Shown here piece by piece: positions 38,396-51,800 of a stretch of DNA of 64,000 nt. The notes beneath the pieces were generated by a model. That model was not told the DNA's origin. It did no database searches and was given only the letters and a program-made list of their open reading frames with translations. The translations under genes were made by a program, and so were the position numbers. Source of the DNA: Pelodera strongyloides (lineage: Eukaryota > Nematoda > Chromadorea > Rhabditida > Rhabditidae); NCBI GenBank assembly GCA_036852015.1, contig JAANDG010000407.1, positions 1-64,000 on the forward strand, read 5' to 3'. The stretch's first letter is position 1. Each line of letters opens with the position of its first letter.

Positions 38396-38875
38396 TCAAC
38401 ATGAACCCAATATGTGATGTGAACCCATATAATCAAAACCACACCAAAATAATTCACCCAAGCGTAACACAGAATTGTGAGCGGCGATGGCGCGAAGTTT
38501 CACCAATGGATACGTCGGTGCAAATACAAACGAGGCAAGTTTCCCAACAAATGGATGTCGTTTCGAATACGCTCGGCTGGTACTAATGAAAGGGTTGATC
38601 TACTTCCATAAATCTCAAAATCAAATAGTTGTTACCTTTCTTTGGAACGAACATCCAACTCAAGTCACTGTCAACGGCCACTACAACAAGGCTCCACAAG
38701 CTGGTTCGAACAGCGGTTACCGGTTCACAAACGAACATCGCTGATTGATATTCTCAGCGGTCAAGGTACGTCACAAGCAGTCGACCTCTTCTTGACATCA
38801 CACCTGAAATATAGCACGACGTCCTATTGTTTGGTATTACGGGCAGTTGTACTAAAAAAACCAGGTGCACTAACT

Positions 38876-38950
38876 CAGAGAGAGAGAGAGAGAGATAGAG
38901 AGAGAGGGAGAGAGAGCGGGAGAGAGAGATAGGGAGAGAGGGAGAGAGAT
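38876..38950. repeat. GA microsatellite (copy B)
   Basis: Interrupted (GA)n run, longer and more interrupted than the one in copy A. Confidence 0.95.
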
Positions 38951-40068
38951 AGTACCGACCGGCACTTTCACGCAGGACGTATTCACTTGCAACAAATAAG
39001 CTATTCAACCAAAGTAGAATCTCTCACCTTCTCAATCATTCGTGGTTCAAGGGGCATCACGTCTTGACCACTCTCCGACGGTACTCTTCTCTTCGTATCG
39101 AGGCATCTTTGGGTACTGATTCTTCCTTGGCTTAGAACTCGTTGTCCATTCACACACAAGCAGTACTGAAACATTTAATTACGGTAATATGTCATAAACC
39201 CCAAAAGCTGGTCTACAGCGCACCACTCCAATAGACCGGCAGAACAGAGTGGATCACAGGACCTCGTCACCTCGTCTGGATTCCCTGAAAAACAACCCGA
39301 GGCCCTAGCTTTAACCATTTAACGATTTAACCTTTGTTGTAACATTCTCTCCTTCTCTGACACCACATATTAAAGTTGCAACTGTTGCCAAATACAGCCT
39401 AGCTAGATATGAGTACCCATCAGAAACGTTGAAAAAAAACTAACCATTTGGCCCACTCACCTTTCAGTCAGTACTCCATACTGCATAGCCCGCACGCTAA
39501 AGCAGAAGGAGTTTCCAGACATCAAGAAGATGGAACGCGATCGCACAAAACAAGCAGTCGTCGCTTTCGAGCACTGAACACAATTTGTATAAATAATACA
39601 AATGGAACACAATGCCACTTCGCATAGCATACCTTTTAAAAACTGAGAACCATCAGAAAAGTTGGGCTCAAAACGCAGCTCACTCCGGCACTCAAATTTC
39701 GAGTGACGAATCATCGCCGCGGCCGCGTACAAAAGGCGCAAGCGTGCGCAGTGGGCCGGTGCGATACGCCACACCAGAGATGCGCGCAAACATGTCCAGT
39801 TTTAGTTGGTGCATCTTTTGGATGAGGCGCTGCCACGGTGCACCGTTTGGGATTCGCGCACCGAGTGCGCGGTGTGCGCGAAAAAACGGGTACGATTTCG
39901 GTCGTCATATACCCATTGCATGACACGAGCGTCAACTGGAATCGGCGCACTATGGCATCGTCGTCGCGCATAAATACCGCGTCTCCCTAGACGTGGCTCG
40001 CCCACTTTTAGCGCGCGGCGATGCAGCGGCGCTTCACGTTTTTGTTTATAAATCCAAAGAACATACCG

Positions 40069-40181
40069 TAATCAGCTAATCGTGGCATAATAACGCGTAA
40101 GTAATCGTGGAGCAGCATCTTTTCTTCCAGCATCCAACCTTGAGTGAACAGCACTTCCATTCGAATGGTGAGGTGACTGAA
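40069..40181 (-). pseudogene. Frameshifted copy-B exon
   Basis: Partner of 37579-37689. Indels of two, three and four bases relative to copy A destroy the frame, although acceptor and donor are preserved. The adjacent copy-B block near 40.42-40.48 kb keeps LLFDGAANRIDDWI but has a stop just upstream. Copy B is therefore probably non-functional in this part. Confidence 0.65.
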
Positions 40182-40257
40182 ACATAAAAGTTTATCTTTT
40201 ATCCACAGACAAATGATTCAGACATAGAAATCTTCCATAATTATACCTGTAACTGCA

Positions 40258-40340
40258 TGAAACACACATACACACACGCATACCCTCCACACACACACAT
40301 CCCCCCCCCAAACAACACACGCACACACAGACACACACTA
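40258..40340. repeat. CA microsatellite with a C-run
   Basis: Interrupted (CA)n with CCCCCCCCC in the middle. Present in copy B only, so it expanded after the duplication. Confidence 0.9.
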
Positions 40341-41491
40341 TCAGAATAATAATATCTCGGAGCATGAAACCAAATCTTCGCACGACGAAAGCTTCGCACT
40401 GGAAACCAATAAAAGTCATACCGATCCAATCGTCAATTCTGTTGGCCGCACCATCGAAAAGAAGTCGCTGACTCTTCACTTCTCATTCTTTTTCTGGCAA
40501 TTGTCACATGGGTGAATCACAATAATTGGAGCAGCACGACACGGCAGACACACCTAAAACGAATGGTAAGACTCGGTAAAGGCTTGGGGTTTGTCCGTCC
40601 GCTGAGATAAAAGTCACAAATCTGGGGGAAACATGGGTCTATTCTTATCGGCCATTTTCCGTGAAAATTATGTAACCTACCAACTTACCGTAGGAATAAC
40701 CGTCAGCGTACATCCGGCTACACATTATGAAAAGTACACCATGCATCTATAAGATTAAAACTAAAACAAAAGGCTTACCAAAAATCACAATCTCCGTATT
40801 CGTATCTAGGGAGCATACAACAGCAATCAGAATCCGGAAGACAACATCACAAATGAGCTCCACATAGGCAATCCTTGAATCTTCGGGCATCCTGAAAAAC
40901 CAATGTTTCAAAATGAACACAATACATGAACCCACATAATGAAAACCACAACAAAGAGGTACACTCAAGAAATGCCGCGTGAGCATGCATAAGCATACTT
41001 TATACATACCCCACTCGATCGTTTAGACGCACGACCCGCGGCTTTACAACAGCAACGGCAGTGTATGTCCAAATAACCAAAAATAAAAAAAAAGTTACAT
41101 ACGGAACAGAACAGTCTTCTTGTAACCACAGAGGTGATCAGGCTCTTGGGTATTCTCTCTCCTTCATAGTCTCAGCAATGAATGTCCGGCATTCAACGTC
41201 ATTACTCCTCGTAGCAGATTCGAAGTGAATATCTGTAAAAAATAAACATTATGAAAACCTGTAATGCATAGAACAACGGAATTACAACGAATTGTGCTTG
41301 CAAGTTGCTTCCGCTCAACATAGAAACATCCCATCCATATGATCATGCGTTCTGTTGACCCACGCTCTTCACAGAGGCTAAAAAACTGAGAAAGACTAAT
41401 TTTTGCAAGATATTCTCAAATGGCAACTATCAAAGAAACTCTGAAAAAAACTTACATAATATTGAACACATAAAAAAAGAGCAGCTCGGCT

Positions 41492-42830
41492 TCACAGAAG
41501 CAGGAATAGGTCGAATCCATGAACCATCGGGAAAACAGGAACAGGACTCAACGGCGCATAATCTGAAACATTTCATTTTCACTGAGACCTCCACTGAGGA
41601 AACTTGGTCGTGGGACGGCGCGCCCACGGCCCCACGTTCGCGGGGCCGCGCACCCAAAGTTTCACGTTGTCAGCTGGTGAGTGGCCTAACAATAACCAAA
41701 AGGTGCAACTGATATTATTGATCAATGTCATCCGTAACCAAACCAGTAACCAAACATCCTACTAATGCTTCCAGCAGAGTACTGCCGGAGTGCCTAGTCT
41801 CCAGCTATCTAGTTTTGAAGGAAAACACATACATTATTATAAGAACTATAGACATAGTAAGTGACTCACCAAAACATGACTCCAAAACAAAAATATCCAA
41901 TATATAATTCCGGAAAACGGAGCAACAGTCGATAGAAGATACAGTAGGAGAAACACCAAAAACCCTGAAATATACTAATTAACGATTCACCAAACATACA
42001 CCTAAAAGCGGACTTAAAAGCGCTCTCAGTACCCGTTCCCAATACTAGACGTGTGCACGAAAACCGGGGTAAAACTTATTTTCAACACCTACGCGGCAGA
42101 ACACGTTTTCCTTCAGTAGTGAAATTTTGAAACTATTATTCACGAAAACAAGAAAAGCTTACCATAAAAGTAAACGACAAGATGAAGAAACAAAAATCCT
42201 GCGTTGATCCATCACTCCCCGGCCGTGGGTGTGTGGGCAAGCGGCAGACACATCAAAAACGAATAAATTCTGAAACGATAAATACTGTAAATACAGTACC
42301 CAACTCGCCCTCAGTATAGAAGCCAATTCACCGGCAATGTACCGTAACCCCTTTAATAATAGTGTACTACCAAATTCGCAAACAACTTGAAGGAATCATC
42401 CACGGTCAAGCAAATCTGTCATCCAATAAGGTAATTAAAGAGCAAAGTACTCACCATAAATAGAACAATTTCTACAAAAGATGTCCAGGTTATTCCGGTA
42501 CAGAAAACGATAGCAAACGACGAAGAAGTCAAAAACAGCAAAACTCTGAAAGTTAAATGATCAGTCCAGATTACCAGGGTAGACGATATCTAACACACAA
42601 TTGGGAAAAAATCGTACTGTAACTTCTACGCGGGTACTGTAGTAGCATCACTTCACTGTTCGGTACTGAGGACGCTTATCCAGAGTCCCAACCTCTAGAT
42701 TTAGCCAAGTAGGTTAGGTAAACTCCAAAGTTAATTAAATGCTCACCAAATTACAGCACGACAAATGAAAAGACACTCACCTACATAACAAAAGTAGAAA
42801 TAATAAAGTCCTCTGCTGGTGGACCGACAT
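41492..42830 (-). CDS. Small hydrophobic protein, five-exon model (about 137 aa)
   Basis: Exons 42781-42830 (start codon at 42830), 42455-42545, 42163-42269, 41870-41964 and 41492-41562 (stop) all have GT/AG borders, and their phases (2, 0, 2, 1) join to 414 nt exactly. The N-terminus MSVHQQRTLLFLLLLC looks like a signal peptide, followed by a second hydrophobic stretch (VLLFLTSSSFAIVF), so a secreted or membrane protein is likely. Exons two and four resemble each other at DNA level. Caution: exon four is open in all three frames and exon three in only one, so the reading frame is supported mainly by phase agreement. No family was recognised. Confidence 0.42.
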
Positions 42831-43102
42831 CTTTGGGTTTTTTTGAATTTTTTTTGTGCCGGTTTTCCAACAAGGTATGTACAACGGGAAAATTGGACCT
42901 GAAAAGATAACCATGTTTTAGGACATGGTCAACTCACTGGAATTAAACTTCAACCTCTACCTTAAAGGATCGCAGTCACTACAAATTCGTATTTTTTATT
43001 CGCTTTTCATTAATTGTTCAAGTATGTGAAGAAAACGACGATTCCAGCGCCAAAGTACGGCAAAACGAACTCAGGGAGAGAAATCCCTGTTTATGACTTT
43101 TA

Positions 43103-43110
43103 CTTATATA
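43103..43110 (-). promoter_or_regulatory. TATA-like box upstream of the 41.5-42.8 kb model
   Basis: TATATAAG on the minus strand, about 270 bp before the proposed start codon. A 5' non-coding exon ending at 42938 before GTGAGT is possible, but the implied intron of 38 nt is much shorter than others here. Confidence 0.3.
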
Positions 43111-43501
43111 CCGTAGTTTATAATTGCCCGTATAGAGTTTCATAATAAATACCCTGCAGTGATAAACCACGCGCCAGGTGTAACACTGCAGGCTGTTTAC
43201 TCTCCAAGTACCCCTGGCAATTGCATATATGCACCGGCGTCGGTCATTTATCAAAACTCATTCTCATTGATTTCTCTCCCTGAGTTCCATTTTATGTGAA
43301 TTTTTATGGGCTGCATATTGTTTTATAAATCTGCTTGCATCTAATAAAAATCGAATAAAAAAGTTGATTTTGAAGTGACTGCCTTCCTTTAAGACCTTAA
43401 TACATGAGAAAAGCACCACGAAAATCAGTGTGCAGCATGAGTCACATCAAAAAATTCTCAAAACTTACCAAATAACTTGTCCATATGTATTGTAGTAATT
43501 C

Positions 43502-45825
43502 TTAATCTTCTCGCCTCTTCTTTTCTTCCGGCTCGCCCACAGTTTCTTCAGGCTCTTCAGATGAACACCCTTAAAGAAAGTTCTATAGTACAATGTACAA
43601 TTATATACGATATAAGCAGTTTAGAAGAGCAAAGAGCTTAAGCTTACGAACAATTCGCACGCACTTATATGACAACAAGCCTTTCGACTGAAACTATGTA
43701 GAGCTCAATTTTGTCAACGCCAAATTAGTTATCCCATGAAACAATCTAGACATGCCTTTACCAAACGCACTAGCACGAGACAATCAGGGAATAAATTAGG
43801 TCCGCATCTCAAAATTTTGGGGAGGTGATTTAGACTAATTTGCATATCTAAATCACCTCCCCAAAATTTGCATTAAGGATCGGGAGATGATTTAGACTAA
43901 TTCGCATACAATGCATTACGGATCGGGAGCTGATCGTCCGCATTTGGCGGGGTGTTTTATGCTATGACGATACTACGACCAGCCGATATGTGACATTGTA
44001 TCCATAGGTCAATTGACATAGCCAAACTAGATACGATTTAGAATAAACAGAAGTAAAAAGAAACCCACTTTTCCTTCTTCCTGAGTGCTGGGAAGTCGAG
44101 GAGTTCGAGTTCTGAAGGCTGCCTGTTCCACTTGTGGCTGTGCTCACGGATAATTGGCTCATCGAGCTAACCAACTCTGCAAATTGGAAACATTTCAAAA
44201 AGAATCAAAATACTAGGCACAGTTTTGATGTATATATACAAAAGAAATGACAAGATTTACGTTGAGCGTTTTACCACCGTCAACCCCGCAAAGGCGGGAA
44301 GCGAGAAGGCCGATAACCCAGTCACAATGACCAAAACCAAACAGTCTCGAAAACAATCCAAGGATACAATCACGGTAACATACTGGACACAGAACCAACT
44401 TTCAATAAAAAAGTTTAAAGCGAAATGCCAGCTCCTTTGGAAAATTTGCATATGATAAGCAAATCCTATGTATCCTATGCTAATTTTGTACGATCGTCCA
44501 CGGCAATCGTACAAAATTAGCATAGGATACATAGGATTTGCTTATCATATGCAAATTTTCCAAAGGGGCTAGCATTTCGCTTTAAGGTAATAAACCATGA
44601 AACATACCATTAATTGAGATCTCTTCTGCTGTCGTCACATCCATAGAGATCCACTGTGCGGTGGAGGCGGAAATATCAGCCTCGGAGATGGATCTTGCCG
44701 TCAGTGCGCTAATCTCATTGGCAGTGGTCGCAAGGGAGATTTCTGATGCTGTCAAACATGACGGGAGCTGCGCAGTGTTCGCGGATGCCAGGGACGCCAA
44801 GGATGCTGTCACAGCTAAACAAACGCATTAACCCCATAAAAAGGCACAACTGTGACGGTGACGAAACGAACCCCACAACTGTGACGAAACGAACCCAGCA
44901 AAAAGCGGCACTAAGATAGCCAATAACAAACATTAACAATACATGTTCTACCAGGTCATTTGTTTAGCTTAGTGATATACCGCTTTCAAAAAACAACATA
45001 TTTCGCACAAATTTAAAAATTTGGAATTGCTTCCGGAGGAGGGTCGTGCGTGTTTTTGCGCAGCAACAGCAACCTGTACCCCTGATTACATGACACAGTT
45101 CCAATTTCCAATAGCCGATTAGCAAACCCGAACAAGAATGCCTATATCAGACTTTCAAGCCCGCTCCCATCCCAAAATAGGTAAGGTAGGAGGTAGGACC
45201 ATACCTTACACATCACTTACACACCGCTAAGTTGTTGACGCATGCTACAGTGCAACAACAAAGAACAGAAACTAACCAGATCGGATCAGTGCTTCTTCGG
45301 CCGTTCGACACGACGTTACGGATTCACTACGCGAACTGGCTTGAGTGGAGTCTGAAAGACCATATGTTTACCCTGATTCCTTCATAACTTACTTATTTTG
45401 TGCAGAAAAGAAATTTTACACCAGAATATTCGATATTGCCAGTAGAGTACTACAGAGAGACGAGGTTCTTATTCCCAGTGTGATGCACATGATTTCCAGA
45501 ATTCTCGGTTTTTCAGTTTCCATAGGAAATTATCAGTGAACTAAGTGAATCACACCCATTATGCCGAAAGGCCCCAAATGCATGACCGAGCTCCATTTGT
45601 TACAGTATGCTAGAACAAGGACGGCCATTAATCCTCTCTCCAGCGCAAGTGAATCATTTTACAGGGATACTGTAAGAATTCCTTCAATAATCGTTACAGT
45701 ACCCCAAATGCTTGCAGTTTTCAAAACCGAATTCTCATATAAAATATTCGTAAACTCACCAGTTCGAGGAGACGACGATGGAGAGGGATAAGGTCGATAA
45801 CGGTCGTTGCGCACGGGGGATCCGA
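43502..45825 (-). CDS. Exons 26-30: Ser/Thr-rich C-terminus and stop
   Basis: Exons 45760-45825 (RPYPSPSSSPRT), 45277-45351 (SSRSESVTSCRTAEEAL), 44608-44814 (Ala/Ser/Thr/Ile-rich, including TTANEISALTARSISEADIS, with an irregular repeat of Glu-Ile-Ser), 44069-44176 (STSQHSGRRK) and 43502-43569 (SSEEPEETVGEPEEKKRRED then TAA). Exon 29 uses GTGGGT and exon 30 an AAG-ending acceptor (TTTAAG); both are the weakest splice sites of the model but keep phase. If exon 29 were instead terminal, its frame would run to a stop at 43962. Confidence 0.85.
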
Positions 45826-48800
45826 CTGAAAGAGAATCTGCATAAGTTCCGGGTTATCTTATCTTATATAAAGGAACTAAATATTTAGATGTACCGTGCA
45901 CGTTACGAACAAATACATATGTTTCAGGATTTTGGTAGCGTCACGCGGTCGGCCGACTGGTAAAGTAATAAGGTTCCAATTTCCAATACAAACAATGCGA
46001 CCAAAGAAAAGCTTCAATCAGGGAGCTTTATAGGTTGGTTCAGAAGGCAGAATACACCAATAGACAGATGCAATACATACGAACAGAAGGCAAAGAGAAG
46101 ACATTTCAAGAAACTTACGAGGGCTGAGGATTCTGTCGGAGAGTGTATTACTCAGATGGCGCCAAGTATCGCGAGTCTCTCGAGTTGAGGCGTCGGATTG
46201 TTCAGGGACATTATCGTGGACGTCACTCGATTCGGAGGCTGAAACACTTTTTGCTGAGCAAATACAGCGCAGGCCAATTTACATACCGTGTTTACAGTGT
46301 TCTGTCATCCAACTTAAACAACTCTGTTTTCTTAGGCTTACAGATCAGAAATGAAATATGGCATTATCGCAGAACATATATGCATATATTTGTAAAGCCA
46401 AACACTGAGACTCAGCCGGCCGGACAGTTTGCCGGGGAATAACTCTGTGAGTTCTAGGTGCAAAGAAATGCGGTTTTCACAGTAATATTTCTGAAATTCC
46501 GGACATTCCGCACAAGTAAATTGAGGAAAAAAATTTCGTGAGCCTCTCCCTTTAAACAACTCTGTTTTCTTAGGCTTACAGATCAGAAATGAAATATGGC
46601 ATTATCGCAGAACATATATGCATATATTTGTAAAGCCAAACACTGAGACTCAGCCGGCCGGACAGTTTGCCGGGGAATAACTCTGTGAGTTCTAGGTGCA
46701 AAGAAATGCGGTTTTCACAGTAATATTTCTGAAATCCGGACATTCCGCACAAGTAAATGAGGAAAAAAAATTCTCGTGGGCCTCTCCCTTTAAACAACTC
46801 TGTTTTCTTAGGCTTACAGATCAGAAATGAAATATGGCATTATCGCAGAACTATATATGCATATATTTGTAAAGCCAAACACTGAGACTCAGCCGGCCGG
46901 ACAGTTGCCGGGGAATAACTCTGTGGTTCTAGGTTAGGTGCAAAGAAATGCGGTTTTCACAGTAATATTTCTGAAATTCCGGACATTCAAATAAATTGAA
47001 AAAAAATTCTCGTGGGCCTCTCCTTAAACAACTCTGTTTTCTTAGGCTTACAGATCAGAAATGAAATATGGCATTATCGCAGAACATATATGCATATATT
47101 TGTAAAGCCAAACACTGAGACTCAGCCGGCCGGACAGTTTGCCGGGAATAACTCTGTGGAGTTCTAGGTGCAAAGAAATGCGGTTTTCACAGTAATATTT
47201 CTGAAATTCCGGACATTCCGCACAAAAAATTGAGGAAAAAAAATTCTCGTGGGCCTCTCCTTTAAACAACTCTGTTTTCTTAGGCTTACAGATCAGAAAT
47301 GAAATATGGCATTAGGCAGAACATATATGCATATATTGTAAAGCCAAACACTGAGACTCAGCCGGCCGGACAGTTTGCCGGGGAATAACTCTGTGAGTTC
47401 TAGTGCAAAGAAAAGCGGTTTTCACAGTAATATTTCTGAAATTCCGGACATTCCGCACAAGTAAATTGAGGAAAAAAAATTCTCGTGGGCCTCTCCCTTT
47501 AAACAACTCTGTTTTCTTAGGCTTACAGATCAGAAATGAAATATGGCATTATCGCAGAACATATATGCATATATTTGTAAAGCCAAACACTGAGACTCAG
47601 CCGGCCGGACAGTTTGCCGGGGAATAACTCTGTGAGTTCTAGGTGCAAAGAAATGCGGTTTTCACAGTAATATTTCTGAAATTCCGGACATTCCGCACAA
47701 GTAAATTGAGGAAAAAAATTCTCGTGAGCCTCTCCCTTTAAACAACTCTGTTTTCTTAGGCTTACAGATCAGAAATGAAATATGGCATTATCGCAGAACA
47801 TATATGCATATATTTGTAAAGCCAAACACTGAGACTCAGCCGGCCGGACAGTTTGCCGGGGAATAACTCTGTGAGTTCTAGGTGCAAAGAAATGCGGTTT
47901 TCACAGTAATATTTCTGAAATTCCGGACATTCCGCACAAGTAAATTGAGGAAAAAAAATTCTCGTGGGCCTCTCCCTTTAAACAACTCTGTTTTCTTAGG
48001 CTTACAGATCAGAAATGAAATATGGCACTATCGCAGAACATATATATGCATATATTTGTAAAGCCAAACACTGAGACTCACCAAGAGATCGGAACCTGAC
48101 AGGCACGTCTACGTCGCTGGGGACATAATCCCAAGACCCGGACTCGAGCCCCGCAGACATGGTCTCCCCGGTAGAATCGTCAGTCTCCTCCACATCATCC
48201 AAATCCGCATACAATCGTTGGTCTCGACTACCACTTTCTAAATCAGCTTTAGAAGTGAATGATTATGAATACAGTACACGGCTGCAACAAAGAAAGACAA
48301 AGAACATGTAAAGTGCTCATCATAAATGCTGGTGTACTCGACGTGGTTCAAAAACCGGCCGGTATTTCGCTTTAAAATTCATTTCATGGCGAGAAGCTCA
48401 ACCACCAAGTTAACCACCATGACGATTTGCATACGCCGCCAAGAAAGTCTGTTTACGCCCGTTTAGTGCTGACATCAAATGGAACTTACCACCATCAATA
48501 GTGACATCCTCAGGAGCAATTGTGGTCGGCAGGGAAGTGCTTGTGTGGCTGGTAGGACTCATGACCACTGTAAGAAGACCGCAAATACATGATAATCAGA
48601 ACAAACAACAAGAGGGGCGACGTTTTCCCAGGCAATACAAAAATATGTTTACACAGTCTTTGCTAAGATCACACTGAACTTACTATCATTCTCAGGAGCA
48701 AATGTGGTGCCCAGCGAATCACTTATGTCCAAAACCACTTCATCCTCAGGGGCAATCGTCGTGTTCAGCGATACGGATAGCGCGGTTTGTGGACTTCCAG

Positions 48801-51800
48801 GATCATTGTTCACTGTAAGAAAAAAAGAAATAGAATCATAGAATAAAAAAAATTAACGGATTTCACGATACGGAAACAACAAAGAAGAACACCGGTAGAT
48901 ACATCCATACGTCTTGAATCTACAGATTCCGTACCATAAATAAATCAGGCACAAGAAGTTCCAGCCTGTGTCGAGACAAAGGCGGCACCGGTACTGTGGA
49001 AAAAGGACCTTACAGGGCTACAGCAGCAAGCATGCAAATGTCATTGCAAAGACAGATACAGAAAGTCTCAAACAGAGGATCATTTTAAGTCACTTACGCG
49101 GGGTTAAGATGCGATCCGAGAGTCTGTTGCTGAGATGACGCCAAGTATCCCGAGTAGATCGGGAAGACTGAGACATATCATCCTGCGGGACAAGCTGTGA
49201 GTCGGTCGTCTCAGAAGCTGAACATATTATCAATTAGAATTGTTTTCACATCAATTAGAAAGGTGGGAGATTGGTCTATGCAGTGATTTACAGTCCATAT
49301 TAAGCAAGCCCAAACTAGGCTAGGTGGCACAAACTAGGCTAGGTTGGGGCAAGCCCAAACTAGGCTAGGTTGGGGCAAGCCCAAACTAGGCTAGGTAATT
49401 GCCACTGCTATACGTGACAATTAATCTAAATAGCACGAGGCTAGATTTATGATGTGTACTGTAATAGCACTGAGTGACACAAAGTTAAAAAAAAAACATT
49501 CAGCTTTCACAAGCGCCGAGTTCCACTAATTGAAAAGAAGCATAGACAATTTGTGTTTTTACAACATAAGTCCCAAACAAACAAAAGCATACTTATACGC
49601 TGAGGAATAGCCTGGTGGGCTAATTTTACACAATACTAAAGCATAATCGACAACATTCATCTTTGAATTGAATCAACAAATACATGTAGAGTACGAGGAC
49701 AGCAAAGAATGCATGAACGAAACAATAAGACTCACCCATCGACCTGTTCCTGTTGTTCCTCAAAGGCACATCGACATCCGAAGGGACGTAGTCCCATGAC
49801 GCGTCAACAACGCCAGCTGTCATCGTCTGGCCGCTATCCTCGGAACCATCATACGTCTCCTCCATCGCTCGACTTCCGGATTCACCAACACCATCTAAAA
49901 GCAAAACTATTTTTTTACAGTAGTCTGTGATCTATAATATATACTGTAGTTACAGTAGTTAACGTGCGCAACATACAACTAGAACACTCGCAATCCTTCA
50001 AATGAATCTTGCCACTAGTCACGTTATGACGTTATAACCAAACTCAGTGTTCAATTGGTTTAAGAAAAAAGAAAAACGCAGTTACCAAACAATTCATCAC
50101 CAAAATGAACTAAAGCTGACCTTCTACTCCAATTTCCTCAGTCTTTCCGGCTCCAGAATCTACCTCAGTGGCGGTGTGAACGGAGGGGCTTGGAACGTCT
50201 GTAAGAAATCTATGAATAAAACAGTAGGAATTAAGGGACACGCTGTGTGATTACAAAGTGGACCGCGTCAAGAAACGAAGCAAGAATAGACAGTAACAAT
50301 AGCAAGAGGTAAATAGTACTCATTTGTACATCACAGCGCAATCAAGGTAACTCGCACACCGATAAGATACGCGGCACACGGCACACCGGACGAATGCCGG
50401 AGAATTGCTGCACAAACAACAACCAAAGCACGGTTCGGGGATGCGCCACATGATAAAGGGCTGCAGTGCGTGATTTTCACATGGCGCACACGTCGCACAC
50501 CTAAAGCGCACACAGCCAGGGGCCGTTTATGCGCTAGTCATGGTGTACAATATACGTTATCTGGCGCATTTGTGGCACCCTCGCCGCGCACTCTACAGGC
50601 CCTGTGCGGCACATCCACGGCGCATAGTAGCAAAATTTACGATTTAGTCAGTCTAAACGCGCGGTGCAAAAGGGAGTTCAAAGTTCACAGATCCTGGCTT
50701 ACAATGTACCAGCTTTAAGATAGAAATTCTCAGATGCGCCCTAATGTTCGCTGATGTAACAATTTGCAGAGTTCGCAATTATCATTGAGTTCGGCATAAG
50801 AGTAGCATAACTGACAGAAACATAAGAATTTAGAGCATACGTACCTTGGCCCAAAAGATCAAAATCCATATCGAGTAGTCCTCCATCATCATCATCCAAC
50901 AGATCTTGATCAACTTGAGCTAAACCGAGAGCATCGGCTCCTCCGTGCGACATCCGGTCGTCACCATTCTGAGTATCTGAAAAGCAGCACATAAGCAGCA
51001 TCTATTTATCTATTCAAACGACAATACATAAACATAAACCAGATGAAAGCTCAGACTGACACTCAGCTAGTCATGAAAGGGCAGAAGCTATCAAGTCTTT
51101 TGAAAACAAATCCATCAAAAAGCTAAATATTGAAGATAAACTAGCATCGCATACCATCCGAATCACCTGTTCTGCTTGATTCCACTCGACTACTGAGATC
51201 ATCAGCTACGGCAACGGCAACAACTGCAATGAAACATATTTACTACGTATAGAAATGTTAGCATCCCACTGCATTAGCTGATCTACAGCCAAAAGACCAA
51301 AATCACCTTTGTATATTTGCATGACACACTACCCTTCCAATCGGCGCAGACCACCGTGAGTTTCAAAAAATGCTTTTTACTTTTACACTCATCTCTCCCC
51401 AGACTACCAAACCTCAAAGTTCGAGCTCGGTGCCGAATTCTCTATACAACTGTGGTGGTTACCAGGTTACAGTAACACGGAGCAAACACCCAATTCATAT
51501 GGGATCAATAATCCAAATTGTAGACTTGAAGCAAATCAGACCTGGTGCTCCTTGTGGTGGATGGTCGTGATCTGAGCCTCCATCCGACGACGCACTACCG
51601 GTCTCGGAGGCGGGCGAAGGTGACCGACCTGAACCGGAACACAAACAGTAACATGGATTCTACATACTTAAGTGTATATGTGACGATCGCATACATGAAT
51701 AAGTATCCATAAACATAACATACAGTGCATACAAGTCTCTAAACACCTTGACAATCCGTTATTCCCCATATACTATATCTAGCACTATGCACTCCACCAC

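Larger units (their letters stand above)
35480..41040 (-). repeat. Tandem segmental duplication, unit about 2.5 kb, plus a fragment
   Basis: Copy A is about 36089-38584 and copy B about 38585-41040, with a partial third copy at 35480-35890. The word TAATGAA.GGGTTGATCT marks 35597, 36089 and 38585. Shared landmarks include the GA microsatellite (36375 and 38876), a GC-rich NotI-like GCGGCCGCGTACAAAAGGCG (37225 and 39718) and exon-like blocks near 37.58 and 40.08, 37.86 and 40.42, and 38.27 and 40.79 kb. The microsatellite in both copies shows that it predates the duplication. The copies have since diverged by many small indels. Confidence 0.9.

Noticed and set aside
46338..47627. Series of about 73-codon frames
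   Set aside because: They track the 238-bp intronic array and change with its indels.
46314..48081. CRISPR-like array
   Set aside because: Repeats are contiguous 238-bp units without unique spacers, in a eukaryotic intron.
50121..50198. GAGKT as a nucleotide-binding loop
   Set aside because: It lies in a disordered Ser/Glu-rich exon without the beta-strand context of a P-loop.
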